Source: Pararhodobacter zhoushanensis (lineage in GTDB: Bacteria > Pseudomonadota > Alphaproteobacteria > Rhodobacterales > Rhodobacteraceae). Taken from it: a stretch of DNA of 64,000 bases. Shown one piece after another: positions 53,702 through 62,663 of this stretch. Each line of letters starts with the position of its first letter. The stretch's first letter is position 1. The stretch is from NCBI RefSeq assembly GCF_003990445.1, contig NZ_REEZ01000005.1, positions 1 through 64,000 of the forward strand, written 5' to 3'. A program made the position numbers and the translations under genes. The notes beneath the pieces were generated by a model, which worked only from the letters and a program-made list of their open reading frames with translations, was not told the DNA's origin and searched no databases.

Positions 53702-53733
53702 ACGCGCCGCGAGAGGGGGCTCTCGCGGCGCGT
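53702..53733 (-). terminator. Terminator of carB
   Basis: ACGCGCCGCGAGAG (53702-53715) pairs with CTCTCGCGGCGCGT (53720-53733) around a four-base loop. On the carB strand it is followed by TGCGTTT. It lies 21 bases after the carB stop. Confidence 0.75.
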
Positions 53734-53753
53734 CGGTTCTTTCGGGGGCGGGA

Positions 53754-56700
53754 TCAGCCCTGCAGGGTGCGAACCCCGTAGCCTTCGCGCCGGGCCATCA
53801 TCGCCTGCGTCGCGGCAATCGAACCGGCGGCGGTGGTGAAGTAGGGGATCTTGTCCATCAGCGCGACGCGGCGGATGTCGCGGCTGTCGGCGACGGCCTG
53901 CGCGCCCTCGGTGGTGTTGAACACCAGCGCGATATCACCGTTTTTCAGCCGGTCGACGATGTTCGGACGGCCCTCATAGACCTTGGCAACGCGCGTGGTG
54001 GCGACGCCTTCGGCGGCCAGCCAGGCGGCGGTGCCCCCCGTGGCGACCAGCTCAAAGCCCATGCCCGCCAGATCGCGCAGCGCGCCGGCCAGTGCGTCGG
54101 TCTTGTCACCGTCGCGCACCGAGACAAACACCCGGCCCTCTTCGGGCAGGATGGTGCCCGCGCCCATCTGCGCCTTGAGGAAGGCCAGCGGGAAGGAGCG
54201 GTCCCAGCCCATGACTTCGCCGGTCGAGCGCATTTCCGGCCCGAGCAGCGTGTCGACGCCGGGGAAGCGGGCGAAGGGCAGCACGGCTTCCTTGACCGAG
54301 AACCACGGGGTGATCGGGTCGGCCAGCGTGTTGGGATCGGCCAGCGGCAGCGGGCTGTCGGGGCCGACGCCAGCCGGATAGGCGGCGCGCATCGGGAAAT
54401 TCGCCATCGGCTCGCCGGCCATAAGGCGCGCGGCAATCGAGGCGATCGCGCTGTCGGTCGCCTTGGCGACAAACGGCACGGTACGGCTGGCGCGCGGGTT
54501 GACCTCGAGCACGTAGATCGCGCCGTCCTTGATCGCGAACTGCACGTTCATCAGACCGACAACACCCAGCGCCAGCGCCATCTTCTCGGTCTGCACCTTG
54601 AGTTCGGCCACCGTCTCAGCCGACAGCGAGTGCGGCGGCAGGCAGCAGGCGCTGTCGCCCGAGTGCACACCGGCCTCTTCGATATGCTCCATGATACCCG
54701 CGACATGCACGGTCTTGCCATCGCTCAGCGCATCGACGTCGACCTCGATCGCGCCCGAAAGGTAGCTGTCCAGCAGCACCGGGTTCTTGCCCGAGACGGT
54801 CACGGCGTTGGTGATGTAGCGCCGCAGATGGTCCATGTCGCGCACGATTTCCATCGCGCGGCCGCCCAGAACATAGGACGGGCGGATCACCAGCGGGAAG
54901 CCGATACGCTCGGCGATCTCGATCGCCTGCGCGTCGGTCGAGGCGATGCCGTTGATCGGCTGCTTGAGGTCCAGCTTTTGCAGCAGTTGCTGGAACCGCT
55001 CGCGGTCTTCGGCCAGGTCGATGGCGTCGGGGCTGGTGCCCAGAATCGGGATGCCTTCATCGTGCAGGGCATTGGCCAGTTTCAGCGGCGTCTGACCGCC
55101 GAACTGCACGATGACCCCGTGCAGCGTGCCATTCGACTGCTCGACGCGCAGGATTTCCAGCACGTGCTCCAGCGTCAGCGGCTCGAAATACAGCCGGTCC
55201 GAGGTGTCATAGTCGGTCGACACGGTCTCGGGGTTGCAGTTGACCATGATGGTTTCATAGCCCGCATCGGTCAGCGCATAGCAGGCGTGACAGCAGCAGT
55301 AGTCGAACTCGATCCCCTGACCGATCCGGTTGGGTCCGCCGCCCAGAATGACGACTTTCTTCTTGTCCGAGGGCCGCGCTTCGCATTCGACCTCACCCAT
55401 CGCGGGCTGCTCATAGGTCGAATACATATAGGGCGTCTGCGCTTCGAATTCGGCGGCGCAGGTGTCGATGCGTTTGAACACGGCGTGGACACCCGCGCTA
55501 AGCCGGACGCGGCGCACTTCGGTCTCGGTGGTGTCCGTCAGCGCGGCAAGGCGGGCGTCGGTGAAGCCCAGCACCTTGAGCGCGCGCATGCCCTTGGCAT
55601 CCTGCGGCAAACCATTGGCGCGGACCTGTGCCTCGGCGTCGACGATTTCGCGGATGCGGGCCAGGAACCACGGATCGAAGGCGGTGACCTGATTGATGTC
55701 GGCATCGCTCAGCCCGTGGCGCATCGCCTGCGCGATGACACGCAGGCGGTCCGGGGTCTGCTCGCTGAGCGCCTTGAAAATCGCCGCCTTGTCGGGCGCG
55801 CCGGGGATGGCGATCTCGTCAAAGCCGTTGAGGCCGGTTTCCAGCGAGGCCAGCGCTTTTTGCAACGATTCGTGGATCGTGCGGCCAATCGCCATGGCCT
55901 CGCCCACCGATTTCATCGCGGTGGTCAGCTCGGGCTTGGAGCCGGGGAATTTCTCGAAGGCAAAGCGCGGGATCTTGGTGACGACATAGTCGATGGTCGG
56001 CTCGAAGCTGGCGGGCGTGACCTTTGTGATGTCGTTGTCCAGCTCGTCGAGCGTATAGCCCACAGCCAGTTTCGCCGCGATCTTGGCAATCGGGAAACCC
56101 GTCGCCTTGGACGCCAGCGCCGAGGAGCGCGACACGCGCGGGTTCATCTCGATCACCACCATGCGGCCGTCGGCCGGGTTGATCGCCCACTGCACGTTCG
56201 ACCCGCCGGTTTCCACGCCGATCTCACGCAGCACGGCAATCGAGCCGTTGCGCATGATCTGGTATTCCTTGTCGGTCAGGGTCAGCGCCGGGGCGACGGT
56301 GATGGAGTCGCCCGTGTGCACGCCCATCGGGTCGATGTTCTCGATCGCGCAGACGATGATGGCGTTATCCGCTTTGTCGCGGACCACTTCCATCTCGAAT
56401 TCTTTCCAGCCCAGCAGGCTTTCATCAATCAGCACCTGTGCCATCGGGCTGGCTTCCAGACCCGAGCGCACGATGGCCTCATAGTCGTCGCGGTTATACG
56501 CAACGCCGCCGCCGGTGCCGCCAAGGGTAAAGGCCGGGCGGATGATCGCGGGCAGGCCGACGTATTCAATCGCCACCATCGCTTCGGCTACACCGGCGGC
56601 GATGTCGTATTTGCCGTTGGGCTTCTTGGGCGCGGCGATGATCGTCGCCTTGGGGTTTTCCAGCCCGATCCGGTCCATCGCCTCGCGGAACAGCTTGCGA

Positions 56701-57083
56701 TCCTCGGCCATCTCGATGGCCTCGCGGTTCGCGCCGATCAGCTGCACGCCGAATTTCTCCAGCACCCCCATGTCGGCCAGCGACAGCGCGGTGTTCAGGC
56801 CGGTCTGCCCGCCCATCGTCGGCAGCAGGGCGTCGGGGCGTTCGGCCTCGATGATCTTGGCGACGACTTCGGGGGTGATCGGCTCGATATAGGTGGCATC
56901 GGCCAGTTGCGGATCGGTCATGATCGTCGCAGGGTTCGAGTTGACCAGGATGACCCGGTAACCCTCTTCACGCAGGGCTTTGCAGGCCTGGGCGCCCGAG
57001 TAGTCAAACTCGCAGGCCTGACCGATCACAATGGGGCCGGCGCCGATGATCATGATCGATTTGATATCGGTTCTTTTCGGCAT
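53754..57083 (-). CDS. carB: Carbamoyl-phosphate synthase large subunit
   Basis: The 1109-residue enzyme starts [20 protein letters not shown] and has two homologous ATP-grasp halves (first with [20 protein letters not shown], second with [20 protein letters not shown]). The oligomerisation region and a C-terminal MGS allosteric domain ([20 protein letters not shown]) are present. It makes carbamoyl phosphate from bicarbonate, glutamine-derived ammonia and ATP, for arginine and pyrimidines. The small subunit gene carA is not adjacent. It is divergent from pabB. Confidence 0.97.
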   Translation of the reverse strand: MPKRTDIKSIMIIGAGPIVIGQACEFDYSGAQACKALREEGYRVILVNSNPATIMTDPQLADATYIEPITPEVVAKIIEAERPDALLPTMGGQTGLNTALSLADMGVLEKFGVQLIGANREAIEMAEDRKLFREAMDRIGLENPKATIIAAPKKPNGKYDIAAGVAEAMVAIEYVGLPAIIRPAFTLGGTGGGVAYNRDDYEAIVRSGLEASPMAQVLIDESLLGWKEFEMEVVRDKADNAIIVCAIENIDPMGVHTGDSITVAPALTLTDKEYQIMRNGSIAVLREIGVETGGSNVQWAINPADGRMVVIEMNPRVSRSSALASKATGFPIAKIAAKLAVGYTLDELDNDITKVTPASFEPTIDYVVTKIPRFAFEKFPGSKPELTTAMKSVGEAMAIGRTIHESLQKALASLETGLNGFDEIAIPGAPDKAAIFKALSEQTPDRLRVIAQAMRHGLSDADINQVTAFDPWFLARIREIVDAEAQVRANGLPQDAKGMRALKVLGFTDARLAALTDTTETEVRRVRLSAGVHAVFKRIDTCAAEFEAQTPYMYSTYEQPAMGEVECEARPSDKKKVVILGGGPNRIGQGIEFDYCCCHACYALTDAGYETIMVNCNPETVSTDYDTSDRLYFEPLTLEHVLEILRVEQSNGTLHGVIVQFGGQTPLKLANALHDEGIPILGTSPDAIDLAEDRERFQQLLQKLDLKQPINGIASTDAQAIEIAERIGFPLVIRPSYVLGGRAMEIVRDMDHLRRYITNAVTVSGKNPVLLDSYLSGAIEVDVDALSDGKTVHVAGIMEHIEEAGVHSGDSACCLPPHSLSAETVAELKVQTEKMALALGVVGLMNVQFAIKDGAIYVLEVNPRASRTVPFVAKATDSAIASIAARLMAGEPMANFPMRAAYPAGVGPDSPLPLADPNTLADPITPWFSVKEAVLPFARFPGVDTLLGPEMRSTGEVMGWDRSFPLAFLKAQMGAGTILPEEGRVFVSVRDGDKTDALAGALRDLAGMGFELVATGGTAAWLAAEGVATTRVAKVYEGRPNIVDRLKNGDIALVFNTTEGAQAVADSRDIRRVALMDKIPYFTTAAGSIAATQAMMARREGYGVRTLQG

Positions 57084-57285
57084 ATCTCGGCCCCTTCCAA
57101 GGCAGCGCGCGGGACAAAGAGCCCGGGCCTGCGGATTCGTGCTGTTAGCAAATTGCGCAGGGTTTAGGGCCTCGAACGGCGCTTCGCAACCCCGCTTTCA
57201 GCGCTTTGAAACGGGGGCGGTCGCGCGGCTCTGTCACCCGGCCTGTCACCGTGTTACGGGGCAGCGCAGATGGCGGAAACCGGCA

Positions 57286-58401
57286 ATGATCCTGATCGAA
57301 CACGGCCCCTACGGGCAACCCGCTCTTTTCAAGGGTACGCAGCAGCTGTTGACCGCCTGGACCGCAGATGAGGTGATGCCGGTTCTCGCCGCCGCCGACG
57401 CAGCGCGGCGGCGCGGGCTGTGGGTGGCCGGGATGCTGGCCTATGAGGCGGGCTATGCGCTGGAACCGCGCCTGTTGCCGCTGATGCCGCCGGACCGACC
57501 GGGGCCGCTGGTGCAGCTGGGGCTGTATGAGGGGCCGGCAGCGGTGGCGCCGATGGGGACCGACGGCAGGCTCGGGCCGATCCGGCCGGGTTTGACGCAA
57601 GCCGCCTATGACCGCGCGATCGGGCAGGTGCTGGACTATATAGCGGCGGGCGATTGCTATCAGATCAACCTGACCTTCCCGCTGCATACCCGGCTGGAAA
57701 CCGGCACGGCAGTGGGGCTTTACGCCGCGTTGCGCGACCGGCAGGCGGTGGGATTTGGCGCGCTGGTCGATCTGGGGGCAGGGCCGGTGGTGATCTCGCG
57801 CAGCCCCGAGCTGTTCTTTCGCATCCGCGACGGGCTGATCGAGAGCCGCCCGATGAAGGGCACCCGCCCGCGCTCCCCCGATCCGGTCGAGGATGCGCGG
57901 CTGGCGCAAGAGTTGCAAAGCAGCCCCAAGGACCGGGCCGAGAACCTGATGATCGTCGATCTCCTGCGCAACGACATCGCGCGGATCAGCGTGATCGGGT
58001 CGGTCCGCGTGCCCGAACTTTACGCCATCGACAGCTTCGCCACGGTGCATCAGATGTCCTCGACCATTCAGGGCCAGCTCTTGCCGGAGGTGGGTCTGCC
58101 CGAGGTTATGCAGGCGCTGTTTCCCTGCGGCTCGATCACTGGCGCGCCGAAAATCCGCGCGATGCAGATCATCCGCGAGATCGAAGCGCAGCCGCGCGGG
58201 GCGTATTGCGGCGCGATTGGCTGGGCCGCGCCGGATGGGGATCAGGAATGGAGCGTGGCGATCCGCACGCTGTCGCTGTCAGCGGACGGATCGGTGGTGT
58301 TCAATGTTGGCGGCGGGGTGGTCTCCGATTCCACACCGCAAGGGGAATGGGAGGAAGCGCTATGGAAAGCCGCCTTCGCGGGGCCGACGCGCCCGGTCTG
58401 A
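57286..58401 (+). CDS. pabB: Aminodeoxychorismate synthase component I
   Basis: The 371-residue chorismate-binding enzyme has AAGDCYQINLTFPLHTRLET, SPELFFRIRDGLIESRPMKG, SPKDRAENLMIVDLLRNDIA and PCGSITGAPKIRAMQIIREI, typical of PabB rather than TrpE. It aminates chorismate for folate synthesis, normally with PabA, which is not in the window. The start at 57286 begins MILIEHGPYGQPALFKG with GGCGGAAA upstream; the open frame extends back to carB but is not coding. It overlaps pabC by 40 bases. Confidence 0.9.
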   Translation: MILIEHGPYGQPALFKGTQQLLTAWTADEVMPVLAAADAARRRGLWVAGMLAYEAGYALEPRLLPLMPPDRPGPLVQLGLYEGPAAVAPMGTDGRLGPIRPGLTQAAYDRAIGQVLDYIAAGDCYQINLTFPLHTRLETGTAVGLYAALRDRQAVGFGALVDLGAGPVVISRSPELFFRIRDGLIESRPMKGTRPRSPDPVEDARLAQELQSSPKDRAENLMIVDLLRNDIARISVIGSVRVPELYAIDSFATVHQMSSTIQGQLLPEVGLPEVMQALFPCGSITGAPKIRAMQIIREIEAQPRGAYCGAIGWAAPDGDQEWSVAIRTLSLSADGSVVFNVGGGVVSDSTPQGEWEEALWKAAFAGPTRPV

Positions 58402-58967
58402 AACTGATCGAAACGATGCTGTGGGACGGTTCGGGCGTCGCGCTGGAACCCCTGCACCGCGCGCGGCTCTTGGCGGGGGCGCAGGCGCTGGGCTGGACGT
58501 GTCCCGCGTTTGTGCTCAAGGGGCCCTCACACCCCGCCCGCCTGCGCCTGACGCTGGATGCCGAGGGCGTCGTCACACTGGAACCCGGCCCGCTGCCGCC
58601 GCCGAAAGAGATCTGGCGTCTCGCTCTCTCACCCGAGCGCCTGACCTCCAGCGACCCCTGGCTGCGCGTCAAATCCACGCGCCGCGCCGCGTATGACCGC
58701 GCCCGCGCAGCGCTCCCCGAAGGCATTGATGAAGTCCTCCTGCTCAATGAACGCGGCGAGGTCTGCGACGGCTCGATTACCACTCTGTTCTTCGACCGGG
58801 GAAACGGCCTGCGCACCCCGCCGCTTTCAGCCGGTGTGCTGCCGGGCGTCCTGCGCGCCTCGCTCGCAGTGCCTGAGGAAACACTGCTGCCGGACGATCT
58901 GCCCTTTGTGCGCCTCTGGATCGGCAACGCTTTGCGCGGGTTCTGCCCGGCGCTCTGGGTCGGGTGA
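58362..58967 (+). CDS. pabC: Aminodeoxychorismate lyase-like class IV aminotransferase
   Basis: The 201-residue fold-type IV PLP enzyme has IETMLWDGSGVALEPLHRAR, the PLP Lys in LRVKSTRRAAYDRARAALP, DEVLLLNERGEVCDGSITTL and PPLSAGVLPGVLRASL. It releases pyruvate from aminodeoxychorismate to give 4-aminobenzoate. It is shorter than Escherichia coli PabC (269). It starts within the end of pabB after GGAGGAAG, so the two are translationally coupled. Confidence 0.83.
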   Translation: MESRLRGADAPGLKLIETMLWDGSGVALEPLHRARLLAGAQALGWTCPAFVLKGPSHPARLRLTLDAEGVVTLEPGPLPPPKEIWRLALSPERLTSSDPWLRVKSTRRAAYDRARAALPEGIDEVLLLNERGEVCDGSITTLFFDRGNGLRTPPLSAGVLPGVLRASLAVPEETLLPDDLPFVRLWIGNALRGFCPALWVG

Positions 58968-58971
58968 CCGG

Positions 58972-59134
58972 GCAGGGGGGCCAGCCCCCCGCCGCGCCCA
59001 GGGGCGCGACTCCCCCCGGGATACTTAGAGACAGAAAATGCGGCGTTCAGGTTTTGTTAACCATGCCCATTTTCTGTCCTTAAATATCCTGGGGGGTGAA
59101 TTGGCCGTCAGGCCAAGAGGGGGGCAAGGCCCCC
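58972..59134. repeat. Composite intergenic repeat, copy h (full copy between convergent genes)
   Basis: Left hairpin GGGGGGC-CA-GCCCCCC follows the pabC stop (TGACCGGGCA...), then GCGCCC/GGCGC pairing. Core: CCCCCCGGGATACTTAGAGA, CAGAAAATG, TTTTGTTAACC, CCATTTTCTGTCCTTAAATA and TCC. Right module (type 1): TGAAT, TGGCC-GTCA-GGCCA (59102-59115), AGAG, GGGGGGC-AAG-GCCCCC. The segment 59073-59134 is identical to 31342-31403 over 62 bases. Confidence 0.82.
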
Positions 59135-59161
59135 TTTTCCGACCCCTTTAGCCGCGCAGCC

Positions 59162-59866
59162 TCAGACCTTGGGCGGCGGGTCGAGCAGCACTGCGCGCGA
59201 GTGCGAGGCGAATTCGCGCGACCAGATCAGCCAACTGACCACGGCGCTTGCCATCAGCAATGCCCAGGGCCCCAGCAGCCAGGCCATCGACGCCAGCGCG
59301 AAATAGGTCGCGCGCAGGCCGCGGTTGAAGTTGAAGGCAGCGCGGATGTTGATCTCGGCCGACTGCGCGGCACGGGGATAGGCGAGGGGGTCGTCGGTGT
59401 CGTTGGGCACCGCCGACATCACGATCAGCGCATAGCCGAACAGCCGGTTCGACCACAGGAACTTGAGAAACGCGTGGCTCAGGAACAGCGCGGGCAGCAG
59501 CAGTCGCGCTTCGAGAATCCGCGCCGAGGGATCGGTGAGCACCAGATCCTCGGCCACACCGACCAGCCGCTCGGTATTGCCGATCAGCGCGAACAGCCCG
59601 CCCAGCGCCAGCAATGTGGTCGAGGCCAGCCAGTTGGCGCTTTGGCGCAGACTGCTGAGCACCGAAGCGTCATACATCCGTGGCATCCGCGTGACGAACT
59701 CGCGCAGCCATTCGCGTCGGTAATCAGCCATCAGCACGGTTACCGAAAGCTTTTTCGCCCTGATCGATTCGATGCGCGCCTGCAGCCCGAACCAGGTGGC
59801 GGCGATCAGGATCAGGGCCAGCAGGTCGGGCCAGCTGAATACCGAGAGCAACGACGTGAGGGTCAT
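59162..59866 (-). CDS. DUF599-family membrane protein
   Basis: The 234-residue protein has about four hydrophobic helices (LLALILIAATWFGLQARIES, STTLLALGGLFALIGNTERL, LFGYALIVMSAVPND, and ASMAWLLGPWALLMASAVVS). MADYRREWLREFVTRMPRMY matches the DUF599 pattern. No function is established for the family. It is convergent with pabC and divergent from glcD. Confidence 0.82.
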   Translation of the reverse strand: MTLTSLLSVFSWPDLLALILIAATWFGLQARIESIRAKKLSVTVLMADYRREWLREFVTRMPRMYDASVLSSLRQSANWLASTTLLALGGLFALIGNTERLVGVAEDLVLTDPSARILEARLLLPALFLSHAFLKFLWSNRLFGYALIVMSAVPNDTDDPLAYPRAAQSAEINIRAAFNFNRGLRATYFALASMAWLLGPWALLMASAVVSWLIWSREFASHSRAVLLDPPPKV

Positions 59867-59964
59867 GGGCGGTCCCTGTTCGTGAGGCTCAAGATGTCCG
59901 ACGCTGCGACCGGGGTGTCAAGGCGCTGTGCGGCCAGGGGATTGGCGCTGGACTTTTCGGCGCA

Positions 59965-59987
59965 ATTGGTGACATTTTCTTACCAAT
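59965..59987. promoter_or_regulatory. Candidate operator before glcD
   Basis: ATTGGT (59965-59970) and ACCAAT (59982-59987) form a perfect inverted repeat with an 11-base spacer, 21 bases before the glcD start. TTGGT/ACCAA half-sites are typical of FadR-type GntR regulators such as GlcC, although the usual spacing is three bases. No regulator gene is adjacent. Confidence 0.35.
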
Positions 59988-60007
59988 AAGGCGAGGAGAC
60001 CCCAGTC

Positions 60008-61438
60008 ATGCAGATGCCAGTCCCCCGGGCCGATGTCATCGCCCAGCGTGCGCGCCTGTTCGAGCAGTTGCGGGCGGTGTTGCCCGATGAAGCGGTGATC
60101 GTCGATCCGACCGAAACGCGGGCCTATGAATGCGACGGCCTGACCGCCTATCGCTGCCCGCCGCTGGCCGCCGTGTTGCCTGCCACCACTGCCGAGGTCG
60201 CCGCCGTTTTGCGCATTTGCCACGCGGCGGGCGTGCCGGTGGTGCCGCGCGGAGCGGGGACGTCGCTGGCCGGGGGTGCGTTGCCAACGGCGGATTGCGT
60301 GATTCTGGGCGTGGCGCGGATGCGCGATGTGTTGGAGACCGATTATGCCAACCGTTTCATCCGCGTGCAGACCGGGCGCACCAATCTGAGCGTAACCGGC
60401 GCGGTCGAGGCCGATGGCTTCTTTTACGCGCCCGATCCGTCAAGCCAGCTTGCCTGCGCCATCGCCGGGAATATCGCGATGAACTCGGGCGGGGCGCATT
60501 GTCTGAAATATGGCGTGACGACCAACAACCTGCTGGGCGTCACGCTGGTGCAGATGGACGGCACGGTGGTGGAGATTGGCGGGCCGTTCATGGATGCAGG
60601 CGGGCTCGATCTGCTGGGAGTGATTTGCGGCAGCGAGGGGCAGCTCGGCGTGGTGACCGAGGCGACCCTGCGCATTCTGCCCAAACCCGAGGGCGCGCGC
60701 CCGGTGCTGATCGGCTTTGATGCCAACGAAGTGGCCGGGGCCTGTGTGTCGGACATCATCAAGGCCGGTATCCTGCCCGTCGCCATCGAGTTCATGGACC
60801 GCCCCTGCATCCGCGCGACCGAAGCTTTCGCCCACGCCGGCTATCCCGATTGCGAGGCGTTGCTGATTGTCGAGGTCGAGGGCTCGGATGCCGAGATCGA
60901 CGAGCAGCTGGGCCTGATCCGCCAGATCGCCGAGCGGCATAACCCGGTCGAATTCCGCGAAAGCCAGTCGGAAGAGGAAGCGCGCAAGATCTGGCTGGGG
61001 CGCAAATCGGCCTTTGGCGCCATGGGCCAGATCAATGATTACATCTGTCTGGATGGCACGATCCCGGTCAGCGAATTGCCGCATGTGCTGCGCCGGATCG
61101 GTGAGCTGTCCAAGCAATACGGGCTGGACGTGGCGAATGTGTTCCACGCGGGCGACGGCAACATGCACCCGCTGATCCTGTTTGACGCCAATAAACCCGG
61201 CGATCTGGAGACCTGCGAGGCGATGGGCGCCGAAATCCTCAAGCTGTGCGTGGAGGTCGGCGGCTGTCTGACCGGCGAACATGGTGTCGGCGTGGAAAAG
61301 CGCGATCTGATGAGTGTGCAGTTTGCCCAGGCTGATCTTGAGGCGCAGATGCGGGTCAAGGATGTGTTTGATCCGATGTGGTTGCTGAACCCGGCCAAGG
61401 TGTTTCCGCTGGCGGCGTCGGAGGGGCGGCGCGGGTGA
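60008..61438 (+). CDS. glcD: Glycolate oxidase, FAD-linked subunit GlcD
   Basis: The 476-residue FAD-binding oxidase has VVPRGAGTSLAGGALPTADC and PSSQLACAIAGNIAMNSGGA in the PCMH-type FAD domain, and a C-terminal NVFHAGDGNMHPLILFDANK and GCLTGEHGVGVEKRDLM. It oxidises glycolate to glyoxylate with GlcE and GlcF at the membrane. GAGGAGA precedes the ATG. D-lactate dehydrogenase-like activity is an alternative, but the glcE/glcF context decides. Confidence 0.95.
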   Translation: MQMPVPRADVIAQRARLFEQLRAVLPDEAVIVDPTETRAYECDGLTAYRCPPLAAVLPATTAEVAAVLRICHAAGVPVVPRGAGTSLAGGALPTADCVILGVARMRDVLETDYANRFIRVQTGRTNLSVTGAVEADGFFYAPDPSSQLACAIAGNIAMNSGGAHCLKYGVTTNNLLGVTLVQMDGTVVEIGGPFMDAGGLDLLGVICGSEGQLGVVTEATLRILPKPEGARPVLIGFDANEVAGACVSDIIKAGILPVAIEFMDRPCIRATEAFAHAGYPDCEALLIVEVEGSDAEIDEQLGLIRQIAERHNPVEFRESQSEEEARKIWLGRKSAFGAMGQINDYICLDGTIPVSELPHVLRRIGELSKQYGLDVANVFHAGDGNMHPLILFDANKPGDLETCEAMGAEILKLCVEVGGCLTGEHGVGVEKRDLMSVQFAQADLEAQMRVKDVFDPMWLLNPAKVFPLAASEGRRG

Positions 61439-61440
61439 GG

Positions 61441-61522
61441 TTGGGGGGCTGCTCGCCCCCCAAACCCCCTCGCCCAAGGGGGCCACGGCCCCCTTGGGGA
61501 ACCCCGTGAGTATTTGGAACAA
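61441..61522. repeat. Composite intergenic repeat, copy i (type 3, single core arm, inside the glc operon)
   Basis: TTGGGGGGC-TGCTC-GCCCCCCAA (61441-61463), then CCCCCTCGC, then CCCAAGGGGGCC-AC-GGCCCCCTTGGG (61473-61498), then CCCCGTGAGTATTTGGAACA. It is the inverse of copy e with both stems altered but paired. It begins three bases after the glcD stop and precedes glcE. Confidence 0.78.
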
Positions 61523-61553
61523 GATGATGCCCGAAGCGGGCTGGGAGGGGCGA

Positions 61554-62660
61554 ATGCGTCCACAAACAGAGGCGGAGCTGGCAGAGGCGGTGCGCGGTGC
61601 GGCGGGGCCTCTGGTCGTGCGCGGCGGTGGCACGCGCGGCATCGGGCGACCGGTGGCGGGCGAGGTGCTGGAGACGGGCGGGTTATCGGGCGTGACGCTC
61701 TATGAGCCGGGGGCGTTGACGCTGGTGGCCCGCGCGGGGACGCCGTTGGCCGAGGTCGAGGCGGTACTGGCGGCTGAGGGGCAGCGCTTGCCCTTCGAGC
61801 CGATGGATCATCGCGGATTACTGGGGCAGGGCGGGGAGCCGACGCTGGGCGGGATGGTCGCCGCCAATGCGAGCGGGCCGCGCCGGGTTCAGGCCGGGGC
61901 GTGTCGCGACAGTCTGATCGGTGTGCGCTTTGTCGATGGCAGGGGCGCGGTGGTGAAGAATGGCGGGCGGGTGATGAAGAACGTCACCGGCTATGATCTG
62001 GTCAAGCTGATGGCCGGGAGCTGGGGCACCCTGGGGGTGCTCAGCGAGGTGGCGTTCAAGCTGCTGCCCGCGCCGGAAAGCGCCGCGACGCTGGTGTTTG
62101 ACGGTTTGGACAGCGTGCAGGCCGTCGAGATGTTCGCGGCGGCGCTGGGCTCGCCGTTCGAGGTCAATGGCGCGGCGCATTTGCCTGACGGGCGTTCGGT
62201 GCTGCGGGTTGAAGGGTTTGCGAGTTCGGTGACTTACCGCGCGGGGGCTTTGGGCCGGCATCTGGCGCGGTTTGGCGCGCCGGGAGTGCTCGACAGCGAA
62301 GAAAGCGCTGCCTTGTGGGTCTCGGTGCGCGATGTGGCGCCGTTTCATAATGGGGGCGGTGATGTGTGGCGGCTTTCGGTGAAACCCACGGACGCGCCGG
62401 GGCTGGTGGCCAAGGCGGGGGGCGAGGCGCTCTATGACTGGGGCGGCGGGCTGGTCTGGCTGCGGGTCGCTGTCGGCACCGATCTGCGGGGGGCTTTGGG
62501 CGGTTTTCAGGGCCACGCGACGCTGGTGCGCGCCAGTGCGGACACGCGGCGGGCACTCGCTCCGTTCCAGCCCGAACCCGCGCCGGTGGCGGCGCTGACC
62601 CAAGGTCTGCGCGCCAAGTTCGACCCGCGCGGCATACTGAATCCCGGGCTGATGGAGTAA
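61554..62660 (+). CDS. glcE: Glycolate oxidase subunit GlcE
   Basis: The 368-residue FAD-binding protein starts MRPQTEAELAEAVRGAAGPL and has PLVVRGGGTRGIGRP, GEPTLGGMVAANASGPRRVQ, GACRDSLIGVRFVDGRGAVV and GGRVMKNVTGYDLVKLMAGS, typical of GlcE. GGGAGGGG precedes the ATG; the frame is open 20 codons further but this lies in the repeat. It is required for glycolate oxidation with GlcD and GlcF. Confidence 0.94.
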   Translation: MRPQTEAELAEAVRGAAGPLVVRGGGTRGIGRPVAGEVLETGGLSGVTLYEPGALTLVARAGTPLAEVEAVLAAEGQRLPFEPMDHRGLLGQGGEPTLGGMVAANASGPRRVQAGACRDSLIGVRFVDGRGAVVKNGGRVMKNVTGYDLVKLMAGSWGTLGVLSEVAFKLLPAPESAATLVFDGLDSVQAVEMFAAALGSPFEVNGAAHLPDGRSVLRVEGFASSVTYRAGALGRHLARFGAPGVLDSEESAALWVSVRDVAPFHNGGGDVWRLSVKPTDAPGLVAKAGGEALYDWGGGLVWLRVAVGTDLRGALGGFQGHATLVRASADTRRALAPFQPEPAPVAALTQGLRAKFDPRGILNPGLME

Positions 62661-62663
62661 GCC

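Noticed and set aside
54630-57167. Very long open frame opposite carB
   Set aside because: carB on the other strand is an unambiguous full-length gene; the antisense frame has His/Arg/Gly-rich, low-complexity sequence typical of high-GC shadows.
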